DNA from: Methylorubrum salsuginis
GTDB taxonomy: Bacteria; Pseudomonadota; Alphaproteobacteria; Rhizobiales; Beijerinckiaceae
Length of the DNA: 64,000 nucleotides
Assembly (NCBI RefSeq): GCF_900114375.1
Contig: NZ_FOSV01000026.1
Span: 1-64,000 of the forward strand
Direction: 5' to 3'
In this document: positions 47,310-55,662 of the stretch, in pieces
How positions within the stretch are numbered: the stretch's first letter is position 1
Layout: every line of letters begins with the position of its first letter
Position numbers and translations under genes: made by a program
The notes under the pieces: model-generated
Told to the model about the DNA's origin: nothing
Databases searched by the model: none
What the model saw: only the letters and a program-made list of their open reading frames with translations

Positions 47310-50162
47310 TCACTCCGCCGCTTCGGCGATGCGGGTGAGCGAGAAGTCCTCTTCGTAGAACTTCGCCTGCCAGTCGGAGGGCCGGTTGGTGCGCCGGACC
47401 TGCACCGCCGTCACCTTGTACTCGGGGCAGTTGGTGGCCCAGTCCGAGTAGTCGGTGGTGATGACGTTGGCGCCGGTCTTGGCGTGGTGGAAGGTCGTGT
47501 AGACGATCCCCGGCTGCATCCGGTCGGTCACCTTGGCCTTCAGGGCGATGTCGCCGGAGCGGCTCTCCAGGGCGACGAGATCGCCGTCGACGATGCCGCG
47601 CAGCTCCGCGTCGAAGGGATGGATCTCCAGCACGTCCTCCTCGTGCCAGCGCGAATTCTCGGTGCGCCGGGTCTGCGCGCCGACATTGTACTGGGAGAGG
47701 ATGCGGCCGGTGGTGAGGATCAGCGGGAACTTGCCCGTGGTCCGCTCGTCGGTGGCGACGTACTCGGTGATCATGAAGCGGCCCTTGCCGCGCACGAACC
47801 GGTCGACGTGCATCATCGGGGTGCCGAGCGGCGCCTTCTCGTTGCACGGCCACTGGATCGAGCCCATCTCCTCCAGCTTGGCGTAGGAGACGCCCGCGAA
47901 GCTCGGGGTCAGCGCGGCGATCTCGTCCATGATCTCGGAGGGATGGGTGTACTCCATCTTGTAGCCGAGCGCGTTGGCGAGCAGCACCGTGCCCTCCCAG
48001 TCGCCGTAGCCGCCCATCGGGGCCATCACCTTGCGCACGCGGCTGATGCGGCGCTCGGCGTTGGTGAAGGTGCCGTCCTTCTCGAGGAAGGAGGCGCCCG
48101 GCAGGAAGACGTGGGCGTACTTGGCGGTCTCGTTCAGGAACAGGTCCTGGATCACGATGCACTCCATGGCCCTGAGGCCGGAGGTGACGTGATGGGTGTC
48201 GGGGTCGGACTGCGCGATGTCCTCGCCCTGGATGTACATGCCCTTGAAGGTGCCGGAGACGGCCTCGTCCAGCATGTTGGTGATGCGCAGGCCCGGCGCG
48301 TTGTCGAGCTTGGCCCCCCAGATCGCCTCGAAGCTCTCGCGGGTAGCGTCGTCCGAGACGTGGCGGTAACCCGGCAGCTCGTGCGGGAACGAGCCCATGT
48401 CGCAGGAGCCCTGCACGTTGTTCTGGCCGCGCAGCGGGTTCACGCCCGCGCCCACCATGCCGATATTGCCGGTGGCCATGGCGAGGTTGGCCATGCCCAT
48501 GACCATGGTCGAGCCCTGGCTGTGCTCGGTGACGCCGAGACCGTAGTAGATCGCGGCGCGGCCGCCGGTGGCGTAGAGGCGGGCGGCCTCGCGGATCGCC
48601 TGCGGATCGACGCCGGTGATGGCCTGGGCGGCCTCGGGCGAGTTGCGCTCCTCGGCGATGAAGCGGGCCCAGGACTCGAACTCCGCCAGATCGCAGCGTT
48701 CGCGGACGTAGTCCTCGGCGATCAGACCCTCGGTCACGATGACGTGGGCGAAGGCGTTGACGAAGGCGACGTTGGAGCCGGGCTTGAGCGGAAGGTGGTA
48801 GTCCGCCTTCACGTGGGGCGACTTCACGAGGTCGATCTTGCGCGGGTCGGCGACGATGAGCTTGGCGCCCTCGCGGATGCGCTTCTTCATGCGCGAGCCG
48901 AAGACCGGGTGACCGTCGGTCGGGTTGGCGCCGATGACGAGGATCACGTCGGATTCCTCGACCGATTTGAAGTCCTGCGTGCCGGCCGAGGTGCCGAGCG
49001 TGGACATCAGGCCGTAGCCGGTCGGCGAGTGGCAGACGCGGGCGCAGGTGTCGACGTTGTTGTTGCCGAAGGCGGCGCGCACGAGCTTCTGGACGAGGTA
49101 GGCCTCCTCGTTGGTGCAGCGCGACGAGGTGATGCCGCCGACCGAGTCGCGGCCGTATTGGGCCTGGATGCGCTTGAACTCGCTGGCCGCGTGGTTGATC
49201 GCCTCCTCCCAGGAGACTTCGCGCCACGGATCCGTGATCTTCTCGCGGATCATCGGCTTGGTGATGCGGTCCTTGTGGGTGGCGTAGCCGTAGGCGAAGC
49301 GGCCCTTGACGCAGCTATGGCCTTCGTTGGCCTTGCCGCCCTTGTAGGGTACCATGCGGACGACCTTGTCGCCCTGCATCTCGGCCTTGAAGGCGCAGCC
49401 GACGCCGCAATAGGCGCAGGTCGTCACCGCCGAATGGTCGGGCTGGCCGTACTGGTGGACCGTCTTCTCCTGCAGGGTCGCGGTCGGGCAGGCCTGGACG
49501 CAGGCGCCGCAGGACACGCATTCGGACTGCATGAAGTTGGTCGGGCCCGCCGCCACGCGGCTGTCGAAGCCGCGGCCTTGAATCGTGAGCGCGAAGGTGC
49601 CCTGCGTCTCCTCGCAGGCGCGGACGCAGCGGTTGCAGACGATGCACTTCGACGGGTCGTAGGTGAAGTAGGGGTTCGACTCGTCCTTGGGCAGGTAGCG
49701 CTCGGAGGTCGGCCGGACGTGGTTGTCGCCCTCGTAGCCGTAGCGCACGTCGCGCAGGCCCACTTGGCCGGCGGTGTCCTGCAACTCGCAATCGCCGTTG
49801 GCCGCGCAGGTCAGGCAGTCGAGCGGGTGGTCGGAGATGTAGAGCTCCATCACGCCCTTGCGCAGGCGATGCAGCTTCTCGTTCTGGGTGTGCACGACCA
49901 TGCCGTTCTCGGCCGGGGTGGTGCAGGAGGCCGGGGTGCCGCGGCGGCCCTCGATCTCGACGAGGCACATGCGGCAGGAGCCGAACGGCTCCAGCGAATC
50001 GGTGGCGCAGAGCTTCGGGATCTTGGTGCCCATCTGCATCGCGGCGGCCATCACCGAGGTGCCCGCCGGCACCGTCACGCTCTCGCCGTCGATGGTCAGC
50101 GTCACCGTCTGCTCGGAGAGCCGGATCGGCGTGCCGTAATCGATTTCCTTGATGAGGGTCAT
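47310..50162 (-). CDS. fdsA: NAD-dependent formate dehydrogenase alpha subunit (molybdenum/tungsten bis-MGD)
   Basis: A 950-residue catalytic subunit starting MTLIKEIDYGTPIRLSEQ at 50162. The N-terminal 2Fe-2S domain (FGSCRMCLVEIEG) and His/Cys cluster (DHPLDCLTCAANGDCELQ) are followed by two 4Fe-4S ferredoxin motifs (CIVCNRCVRACEE, CVSCGACVQACP), a further 4Fe-4S (CAYCGVGCAFKAE) and the molybdopterin domain with active-site Cys in VDTCARVCHSPTGYGL. The ligand is Cys, not selenocysteine. It oxidises formate to CO2 and passes electrons to FdsB/NAD. Cytoplasmic. Confidence 0.97.
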   Translation of the reverse strand: MTLIKEIDYGTPIRLSEQTVTLTIDGESVTVPAGTSVMAAAMQMGTKIPKLCATDSLEPFGSCRMCLVEIEGRRGTPASCTTPAENGMVVHTQNEKLHRLRKGVMELYISDHPLDCLTCAANGDCELQDTAGQVGLRDVRYGYEGDNHVRPTSERYLPKDESNPYFTYDPSKCIVCNRCVRACEETQGTFALTIQGRGFDSRVAAGPTNFMQSECVSCGACVQACPTATLQEKTVHQYGQPDHSAVTTCAYCGVGCAFKAEMQGDKVVRMVPYKGGKANEGHSCVKGRFAYGYATHKDRITKPMIREKITDPWREVSWEEAINHAASEFKRIQAQYGRDSVGGITSSRCTNEEAYLVQKLVRAAFGNNNVDTCARVCHSPTGYGLMSTLGTSAGTQDFKSVEESDVILVIGANPTDGHPVFGSRMKKRIREGAKLIVADPRKIDLVKSPHVKADYHLPLKPGSNVAFVNAFAHVIVTEGLIAEDYVRERCDLAEFESWARFIAEERNSPEAAQAITGVDPQAIREAARLYATGGRAAIYYGLGVTEHSQGSTMVMGMANLAMATGNIGMVGAGVNPLRGQNNVQGSCDMGSFPHELPGYRHVSDDATRESFEAIWGAKLDNAPGLRITNMLDEAVSGTFKGMYIQGEDIAQSDPDTHHVTSGLRAMECIVIQDLFLNETAKYAHVFLPGASFLEKDGTFTNAERRISRVRKVMAPMGGYGDWEGTVLLANALGYKMEYTHPSEIMDEIAALTPSFAGVSYAKLEEMGSIQWPCNEKAPLGTPMMHVDRFVRGKGRFMITEYVATDERTTGKFPLILTTGRILSQYNVGAQTRRTENSRWHEEDVLEIHPFDAELRGIVDGDLVALESRSGDIALKAKVTDRMQPGIVYTTFHHAKTGANVITTDYSDWATNCPEYKVTAVQVRRTNRPSDWQAKFYEEDFSLTRIAEAAE

Positions 50163-50173
50163 CGGTGGCCTCC

Positions 50174-51733
50174 TCACTCGGCCGCGACGGGCAGATCGCC
50201 CGTGCGCCGGAAGTCGTCGGGGAAGTTGGTGATCGCGCTCATGACGGGCATCGGCGTGAGGCCGCCCATGGCGCAGAGCGAACCGTCGGTCATGACCTCG
50301 CAGAGGTCCTCGACGAGCTTGAGGTTGGCCTCCGGGCGGATGCCGGCGATGACCTTGTCCATGGTCTCGACGCCGCGGGTCGCGCCGATGCGGCAGGGGG
50401 TGCACTTGCCGCAGGATTCGGTGGCGCAGAACTCGAAGGCGAAGCGGGCTTGCTTGGCCATGTCCACGGTGTCGTCGAACACCACGATGCCGCCATGGCC
50501 GACGAGGCCCTTCTTGGCCGCCATCGCCTCGTAATCGAGGGGCGTGTCGAGGAGTTCGTCGGGGAAGTAGGCGCCCAGCGGACCGCCGACCTGCACCGCG
50601 CGCACCGGACGGCCCGAGGCCGTGCCGCCGCCGAACTCCTCGATCACCTGACGGATGGTGATGCCGAAGGCGTACTCGATCAGGCCGCCGTGCCGGATGT
50701 TGCCGGCGAGCTGGATCGGCAGGGTGCCGAGCGAGCGGCCCATGCCGTAATCGGCATAGGCCTTGGCGCCGTGCTCGAGGATGTAGGGCACGGCCGTGAA
50801 GGTCATGACGTTGTTGACCAGCGTCGGCTTGCCGAGGAAACCCTTGAGCGCCGGGATCGGGGGCTTGGCCCGCACGATGCCGCGCTTGCCTTCCAGGCTC
50901 TCCAGCAGCGAGGTCTCCTCGCCGCAGATATAGGCGCCGGCCCCGAGGCGGACTTCGAGGTGGAAGGCCTTGCCGCTTCCCAGGATGTCGTCGCCGAGCA
51001 CGCCGGCCTTGACGCCGTTGGCGATGGCCTCGCGCAGGGTCTTGAACGCCTGCGGGTATTCGGAACGGCAGTAGATGTAGCCCCGGGTCGCCCCCGTGGC
51101 GACCGCCGCGATGGTCATGCCCTCGATCAGGTTGAAGGGGTCGCCCTCCATCATGATGCGGTCGGCGAAGGTGCCGGAATCGCCCTCGTCGGCGTTGCAG
51201 ACCACGTATTTCTGCTCGGACTTGGCGAGCATCACCGTGTTCCACTTGATGCCCGCCGGGAAGCCGGCGCCGCCGCGCCCGCGCAGGCCCGAGTCGCGCA
51301 CCTCCCCGACGATGCCCTCGGCGTCGCGCTTCAGCGCGGCTTCGAGCCCGCGATAGCCGCCATGGGCCCGGTAATCCTCGACCGAGACCGGATCGACCAC
51401 GCCGCAGCGGTGGAAGGTCAGCCGATGCTGCTTCGCCAGAAACGGAATTTCTTCCGGGTTTCCGAGGCGGAGCGCGTGTTCGCCGCCCTCGACGAAATTC
51501 GCATCGAGCAGGCCCTCGACATCGGCCGGGGTGACCGGGCCGTAGGCGATGCGGCCCTCAGCCGTGCCGACTTCGACCATCGGCTCCAGCCACAGCATCC
51601 CGCGGGTGCCGGTGCGGACGATGCGGACATCGAGGCCGCGGGCTTCCGCGCCCTTGAACAGGGCACGGGCGACGCGGTTGGCGCCGAGCCCGAGGGCGAC
51701 GGCGTCCTGCGGGACGTAGATCGTGATGCTCAC
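50174..51733 (-). CDS. fdsB: NAD-dependent formate dehydrogenase beta subunit (diaphorase)
   Basis: 519 residues from GTG 51733, which overlaps the fdsG stop (GTGA). The N-terminal thioredoxin-like part resembles NuoE; the C-terminal part is NuoF-like with the NAD/FMN motifs GRGGAGFPAGIKW, CNADEGDSGTFADR, GAGAYICGEETSLLESLEG and the 4Fe-4S site ESCGKCTPCRIG. It transfers electrons from FdsA to NAD+. fdsA starts 11 bases after it. Confidence 0.97.
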   Translation of the reverse strand: MSITIYVPQDAVALGLGANRVARALFKGAEARGLDVRIVRTGTRGMLWLEPMVEVGTAEGRIAYGPVTPADVEGLLDANFVEGGEHALRLGNPEEIPFLAKQHRLTFHRCGVVDPVSVEDYRAHGGYRGLEAALKRDAEGIVGEVRDSGLRGRGGAGFPAGIKWNTVMLAKSEQKYVVCNADEGDSGTFADRIMMEGDPFNLIEGMTIAAVATGATRGYIYCRSEYPQAFKTLREAIANGVKAGVLGDDILGSGKAFHLEVRLGAGAYICGEETSLLESLEGKRGIVRAKPPIPALKGFLGKPTLVNNVMTFTAVPYILEHGAKAYADYGMGRSLGTLPIQLAGNIRHGGLIEYAFGITIRQVIEEFGGGTASGRPVRAVQVGGPLGAYFPDELLDTPLDYEAMAAKKGLVGHGGIVVFDDTVDMAKQARFAFEFCATESCGKCTPCRIGATRGVETMDKVIAGIRPEANLKLVEDLCEVMTDGSLCAMGGLTPMPVMSAITNFPDDFRRTGDLPVAAE

Positions 51734-52203
51734 GCCCGGGTCTCCTTCAGCGCGGCGTCGAGGGAATCGGCGGTCAGCCGGGCGAGCGGCTCGTCGTCGA
51801 TGAGGGCGGCCGGCGCGTTGGCGCACAGGCCGAGGCAGTAGACCGGCTCGACGGTTACGCCGTCGGCGCTGGTGCCGTGCCAGTCGCAGCCCATGCGGGA
51901 GAGGATCTCGCCGTGCAGCCGGTCGCAGCCCATCGCCTGGCAGGCCTCGGCCCGGCACAGCTTGACGTGGTGGCGACCGGCCGGGGGCTCGCGGCGGAAG
52001 TCGTGATAGAACGTCAGGCAGCCATGCACTTCGGCGCGCGAGAGGTTCAGCGCGTCGGCGATCATCGGCACGGCCTCGGCGTCGACGTAGCCGAAGGTCT
52101 CCTGGAGCGCGTGCAGAATCGGGAGCGTCGCGCCCTCGAGCGTTTGCAGCTCGGCGACGATTCCGGCCGCCCGCGTGGCGTTCCAAGGCTCAAGAGGGGC
52201 CAT
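51730..52203 (-). CDS. fdsG: NAD-dependent formate dehydrogenase gamma subunit
   Basis: The 157-residue protein is NuoE-like: LHALQETFGYVDAEAVPMIADALNLSRAEVHGCLTFYHDFR and the 2Fe-2S ligands in CRAEACQAMGCDRL...VYCLGLCANAP. The start MAPLEPWNATRAAG at 52203 is preceded by AGGAAACCG. It is the first gene of fdsG-B-A-D and is coupled to fdsB by a 4-base overlap. Confidence 0.96.
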   Translation of the reverse strand: MAPLEPWNATRAAGIVAELQTLEGATLPILHALQETFGYVDAEAVPMIADALNLSRAEVHGCLTFYHDFRREPPAGRHHVKLCRAEACQAMGCDRLHGEILSRMGCDWHGTSADGVTVEPVYCLGLCANAPAALIDDEPLARLTADSLDAALKETRA

Positions 52204-52318
52204 CGGTTTCCTGCCCAGATTGGTCTCGTTCTTGGAACCGATCCAACCAAGGCTGGCACTAAAGTTCAATCAAGCAGTCGCGTCGATCGACAAAACTTTT
52301 TGATCACGAGCGCTGGTT

Positions 52319-52343
52319 TGCATTGCAAAAGCATGGCAATGCA
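52319..52343. promoter_or_regulatory. Candidate operator, perfect inverted repeat TGCATTGC-N9-GCAATGCA
   Basis: Perfect 8-bp arms with a 9-base spacer lie 116 bases upstream of the fdsG start. The size and spacing suit a dimeric regulator (LysR-type or similar). Confidence 0.6.
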
Positions 52344-52353
52344 GGGCAAATTT

Positions 52354-52374
52354 TTTTTGATATCGGATCAAAAA
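52354..52374. promoter_or_regulatory. Candidate operator, inverted repeat TTTTTGAT-N5-ATCAAAAA
   Basis: Perfect 8-bp arms around ATCGG, 10 bases beyond the first operator. The TTTTTGATC half-site recurs at 52297-52305, so a regulator may bind several sites. Confidence 0.55.
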
Positions 52375-52666
52375 GGTTTGCCGGGTCGGGGTCGGAACTT
52401 TCCTGCCAAGTTATTCGGATGGGGTGTTCGTCGTTCCCGAAGATACTGGGCACACTCGGCTTATGCTCTTTTCGGCCGATGATGAGGGTCGCTTATGCCA
52501 TCGGCGCCGGTGGCGGTGACGGGGCTCGATCCACACCCATGAGCGGTGGACCATGCGCCGGTTTGCCTCCCGTGATCCGGCACTGCCATGCCAGGGGAGC
52601 AACCCTATCGGCAGGATCGTGCAGGTCTCCAAGGGCTTCCTTTAAGGGGATCGGGCCTCGTTTCTC

Positions 52667-52810
52667 CCGTCATTGCGCGGCGCAGCCGAGCCATCCGGCG
52701 CTCCGAACGCACCGAAATGGGGGCCTAACGGCACCGTCTGGTCGGCACGGTGTCGCCCTCTCTGGAAAAGTCGCGCCCCGGATCGCTTCGGCTCCGCCTC
52801 GCGATGACGG
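52667..52810. repeat. Long inverted repeat of a CGTCATTGCGAGG-type dispersed element
   Basis: The left arm CCGTCATTGCGCGGCGCAGCC (from 52667) pairs imperfectly over about 33 bases with the right arm ending CGCGATGACGG (about 52777-52810). The wording resembles the GTCATTGCGAGG... repeats scattered in other alphaproteobacterial genomes (recalled pattern). The middle, about 70 bases, has no gene. It separates the fds regulatory region from the serine hydrolase. Confidence 0.6.
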
Positions 52811-52837
52811 CATGGGGCGGAGCGACCAGAGATGTCC

Positions 52838-54055
52838 TCAATCCACCAGCGCGGCGTAGGTCAGCACCCGCAATTCCCGCCGCAGCGGTAGCGCCGAGGA
52901 CGGCACGAGTTGGGCCTGGAGCACCACCGCCATGTCCTCGGCGGGGTCGATCCAGAAGGAGGTGCTGGCGACCCCGCCCCAGGCGACTTCGCCCGGCGTG
53001 CCGACGATCTGCGCGGCGGCCGGGTCGAGCATCACCGAGAAGCCGAGGCCGAAGCCGATGCCGGCATAGGACGATTCGGCGAAGCGCGGCTGGCCCATCG
53101 CGGCGAGGTCGCCGGGCAGGTGGTTCGTCAGCATCAGGTCGACGGTCTTGCGCCCGAGGAGCCGCACGCCGTCGAGCACGCCGCGGTTCAGGATCAGCCG
53201 GCAGAAGCGGAGATAGTCGTGCGTGGTCGAGACCAGCCCGCCGCCGCCCGAGGCCAGGGGCGGCACCCGCAAGAACTTGCTGTCGGTGCTGTCGTCGTAG
53301 AGCTTGAGCTTGCCTTCGCGGTCGAAGATGTAGTTGGCGGCAAAGCGCGGCCGCTTCTCCTCCGGCACGGAAAAGTCGGTGTCCAGCATGGCGAGCGGGT
53401 GCAGGATGCGCTCCCGCATGAACGCGGCGAAGTCGAGGCCGGAGACCACCGCGACGAGGTGGCCGAGGACGTCGGTGGCGACCGAATAGTTCCACTCAGT
53501 CCCCGGCTGGGCCAAGAGCGGCTGCTGCGCCAGCCGGCCGACGAGGTCGCCGAGGCTGAGCTTCGAGGTCTGGAAGTCGATCTCGTTGGCCCGGTAGAGG
53601 GCATCGACCAGCGTCGCCTCCATGAAGCCGTAGGTCAGGCCGCTGGTGTGGGTGAGGAGGTCGCGGATCGTGATCGGGCGGAGCGCCGGCACGGTCTCGA
53701 GCTTGGCCCGGTTGCCGCCGACCATCACCCGCATCTCGGCGAATTCCGGCAGGAAGCGCGCGACCGGATCGTCGAGCTGAAACCGGCCCTCCTCGTAGAG
53801 CATCAGCACCGCGAGCGAGGTCAGCGGCTTCGTCATCGAGTATATGCGGGTGATGGTGTCGGCGGCAAAGGGCTTTTGCCGTGCGAGGTCGGCATGGCCG
53901 TGGGCGCGGAAGAACGCGGTCTTGCCGCCGCGCATCACCGCGACCGAGAGTCCGGCGAGCCGCCCCGTCTCGACATAGCCGCGCATCCAGGCATCGACCC
54001 GCTCCAGCCGGTCGGGGCACAGGCCGACGGCTCTTGGATCGGTCTCGACCGGCAT
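52838..54055 (-). CDS. Class C beta-lactamase-like serine hydrolase
   Basis: 405 residues from ATG 54055 (AAGGAG 6 bases upstream). It has the serine nucleophile motif SMTK (about 75-78), the HTSGLTYGF segment, YSV in the position of the YxN motif and a Gly-rich WGGVASTSFWIDP near the end. The family covers esterases, D-aminopeptidases and beta-lactamase-like proteins. No signal peptide is seen, so a cytoplasmic esterase is more likely than a resistance enzyme; the substrate is unknown. The DUF427 gene lies 75 bases upstream, same strand. Confidence 0.87.
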   Translation of the reverse strand: MPVETDPRAVGLCPDRLERVDAWMRGYVETGRLAGLSVAVMRGGKTAFFRAHGHADLARQKPFAADTITRIYSMTKPLTSLAVLMLYEEGRFQLDDPVARFLPEFAEMRVMVGGNRAKLETVPALRPITIRDLLTHTSGLTYGFMEATLVDALYRANEIDFQTSKLSLGDLVGRLAQQPLLAQPGTEWNYSVATDVLGHLVAVVSGLDFAAFMRERILHPLAMLDTDFSVPEEKRPRFAANYIFDREGKLKLYDDSTDSKFLRVPPLASGGGGLVSTTHDYLRFCRLILNRGVLDGVRLLGRKTVDLMLTNHLPGDLAAMGQPRFAESSYAGIGFGLGFSVMLDPAAAQIVGTPGEVAWGGVASTSFWIDPAEDMAVVLQAQLVPSSALPLRRELRVLTYAALVD

Positions 54056-54129
54056 GGGCGGCTCCTTGCGTTGAGGTCTGCGCGGCCGGTGTAGCGGCCA
54101 CGGCCGGATCGGCGCCAGCCCGAATTCCG

Positions 54130-54624
54130 TCACCACCCCATCGTGCCGGGCCCGCCCTTGAACGGGCCGACGAGGCCCGGCGTGATCCAGCCGCCGTAGA
54201 AGCCGCCGGGCTGCGGCTCGGCCCGCACGTCGCCGACGAGACAGGAATCCATGGGTCCGGCATAGAAGGCGATGGCGCCGGCGATTCTGCGGAAGTCCGG
54301 CGTCGGGTCCGGGTAGGCCCAGGCGGCGCCCGGCGCCTGTCGACCGCCGCCGGTCACGTCGAACAGCACCGCCCGCCCCTTCCACTCGCAGATCCCGGCC
54401 CGGCGCGGCGGCCCCAGCACGCCCAGGGCGACGTCTTCGGGCGGAAAGTAGTAGGTCGGCGGGTGGCTGGTCTCCAGCACGCGAAAACCCGCCGTCGTCG
54501 AGGCGATGGTCTGCCCGCCGAGGACGACCGTCAGCCGCTCCTTCACCGGCTCCAGCCGGGGTGGGCGAGGATAGTCCCAGACGCTTTCCTGTCCGGGGCC
54601 GGGGCGGATGGGGATGGGCCGCAC
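54130..54624 (-). CDS. DUF427 domain protein
   Basis: The 164-residue protein starts at GTG 54624 (GGAGG upstream). It has the DUF427 features: VWDYPRPPRLEPVKERLTVVLGGQTIASTTAGFRVLETSHPPTYYFPPEDV, ICEWKGRAVLFDV, and AWAYPDPTPDFRRIAGAIAFYAGPMD. The function of the family is not established. It is likely co-transcribed with the downstream serine hydrolase. Confidence 0.87.
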   Translation of the reverse strand: MRPIPIRPGPGQESVWDYPRPPRLEPVKERLTVVLGGQTIASTTAGFRVLETSHPPTYYFPPEDVALGVLGPPRRAGICEWKGRAVLFDVTGGGRQAPGAAWAYPDPTPDFRRIAGAIAFYAGPMDSCLVGDVRAEPQPGGFYGGWITPGLVGPFKGGPGTMGW

Positions 54625-54710
54625 GGGCGCCTCCGTTGATGGTGGAACACCGGTTTGTCGCGGCTCGCCCTCATGCTAGCGCGAAGAGACCTCGGGAGAA
54701 GGACGACGCC

Positions 54711-55466
54711 TTGAGCGAGCTTGCAGACTACGCCCTGTTCCTCGATTTCGACGGCACCCTGGTCGAGATCGCGCCGCGGCCCGACGCGGTGCGGGTCGAT
54801 CCCGGCCTCGTGCCGACGCTGGAGCGGCTGCGCACCCGGCTCGGCGGGGCGCTCGCCATCGTGACCGGGCGGCCGGTCACGGTGATCGACGATTTCCTGG
54901 CGCCCGCCCGGTTCGACGTCGCCGGCCTGCACGGCGTCGAGCAGCGGGTGGACGGGCGTTTGAGCGGCGGACGTCCCGAGGACCATCCGGCCCTGCGCGC
55001 GGGCGTCGAGCGGCTGCATGCCGAGACCGCCCGCTACGAGGCGGTGCTGATCGAGGACAAGGGCGCCTCGGTGGCGGTCCATTGGCGCCTCGCCGCGACC
55101 GCCGACGCCGAGGCCGCGGAGACGATCGTCAAGGCGGTGGCGGCCGATCTCGGCGGCGCCTACCGGCTCCAGCTCGGCAAGGCGGTGGGCGAGATCGTGC
55201 CGGCCGCCGCCACCAAGGGCCACGCGATCCGGGCCTTCGGGGAGGCCGCCCCCTATGCCGGCCGTCGCGCGATTTTTTTAGGCGACGACCGCACCGACGA
55301 GATCGCCTTCGCCTCGGTCAACGCGGACGGCGGCATCAGCGTCCGCATCGGCGACGGCGAGACCGTCGCGCCTTACCGCCTCGCTACGCCCGCCGACGTG
55401 CGGGCGCTGCTGACTGCCTGGGCCGAGGGCGGCGCCGTCGACCCGGAGGCGCTGCCGCGGGCTTGA
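54711..55466 (+). CDS. otsB: Trehalose-6-phosphate phosphatase
   Basis: The 251-residue HAD-family protein starts at TTG 54711 with GGGAGAAGG upstream, and the HAD motif LFLDFDGTLVEIAPRPD begins at residue 8. It includes AIVTGRPV, LHGVEQRVDGRL, KAVGEIVPAAATKGHAI and FLGDDRTDEIAF, all typical of OtsB. It dephosphorylates trehalose-6-phosphate to the osmoprotectant trehalose. No otsA (synthase) is in the window, so the first step is encoded elsewhere. glk is downstream. Confidence 0.92.
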   Translation: MSELADYALFLDFDGTLVEIAPRPDAVRVDPGLVPTLERLRTRLGGALAIVTGRPVTVIDDFLAPARFDVAGLHGVEQRVDGRLSGGRPEDHPALRAGVERLHAETARYEAVLIEDKGASVAVHWRLAATADAEAAETIVKAVAADLGGAYRLQLGKAVGEIVPAAATKGHAIRAFGEAAPYAGRRAIFLGDDRTDEIAFASVNADGGISVRIGDGETVAPYRLATPADVRALLTAWAEGGAVDPEALPRA

Positions 55467-55486
55467 GGTGTTGGCTGAATTGCTCC

Positions 55487-55532
55487 CCGCCGTCATTCCG
55501 GGTTCGCCTGCGGCGCCCCGGACGGACGGCGG
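55487..55532. repeat. Imperfect inverted repeat after otsB
   Basis: CCGCCGTC (55487-55494) pairs with GACGGCGG (55525-55532), with further pairing (CCGGG/CCCCGG) inside. Its CGTCATTCCGGG wording is like other scattered repeats. It could terminate otsB transcription. Confidence 0.45.
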
Positions 55533-55662
55533 AGGGTTTGGGCAGCCGGGCCATGAACGGCCATGAAGGCAACCCGCCCCTGATCCCACGCTTGTCGACC
55601 GGATCGCGGACCCTCTGTTAGGGTCGCCGCAGCAGAACACGGCGAGAGACGACGGCAGACGC

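Larger units (their letters stand above)
52204..52660 (-). promoter_or_regulatory. fdsG upstream regulatory region
   Basis: The region is noticeably less GC-rich than the genes around it. It holds the two inverted repeats listed separately and a repeated TTTTTGATC motif (52297-52305). I found no confident sigma-70 or sigma-54 promoter. No gene is supported here. No fdsR-like regulator gene is adjacent. Confidence 0.5.

Noticed and set aside
52411..52632. 73-residue ORF upstream of fdsG
   Set aside because: No ribosome site or homology; it lies in the low-GC regulatory region with unusual Arg/His composition.
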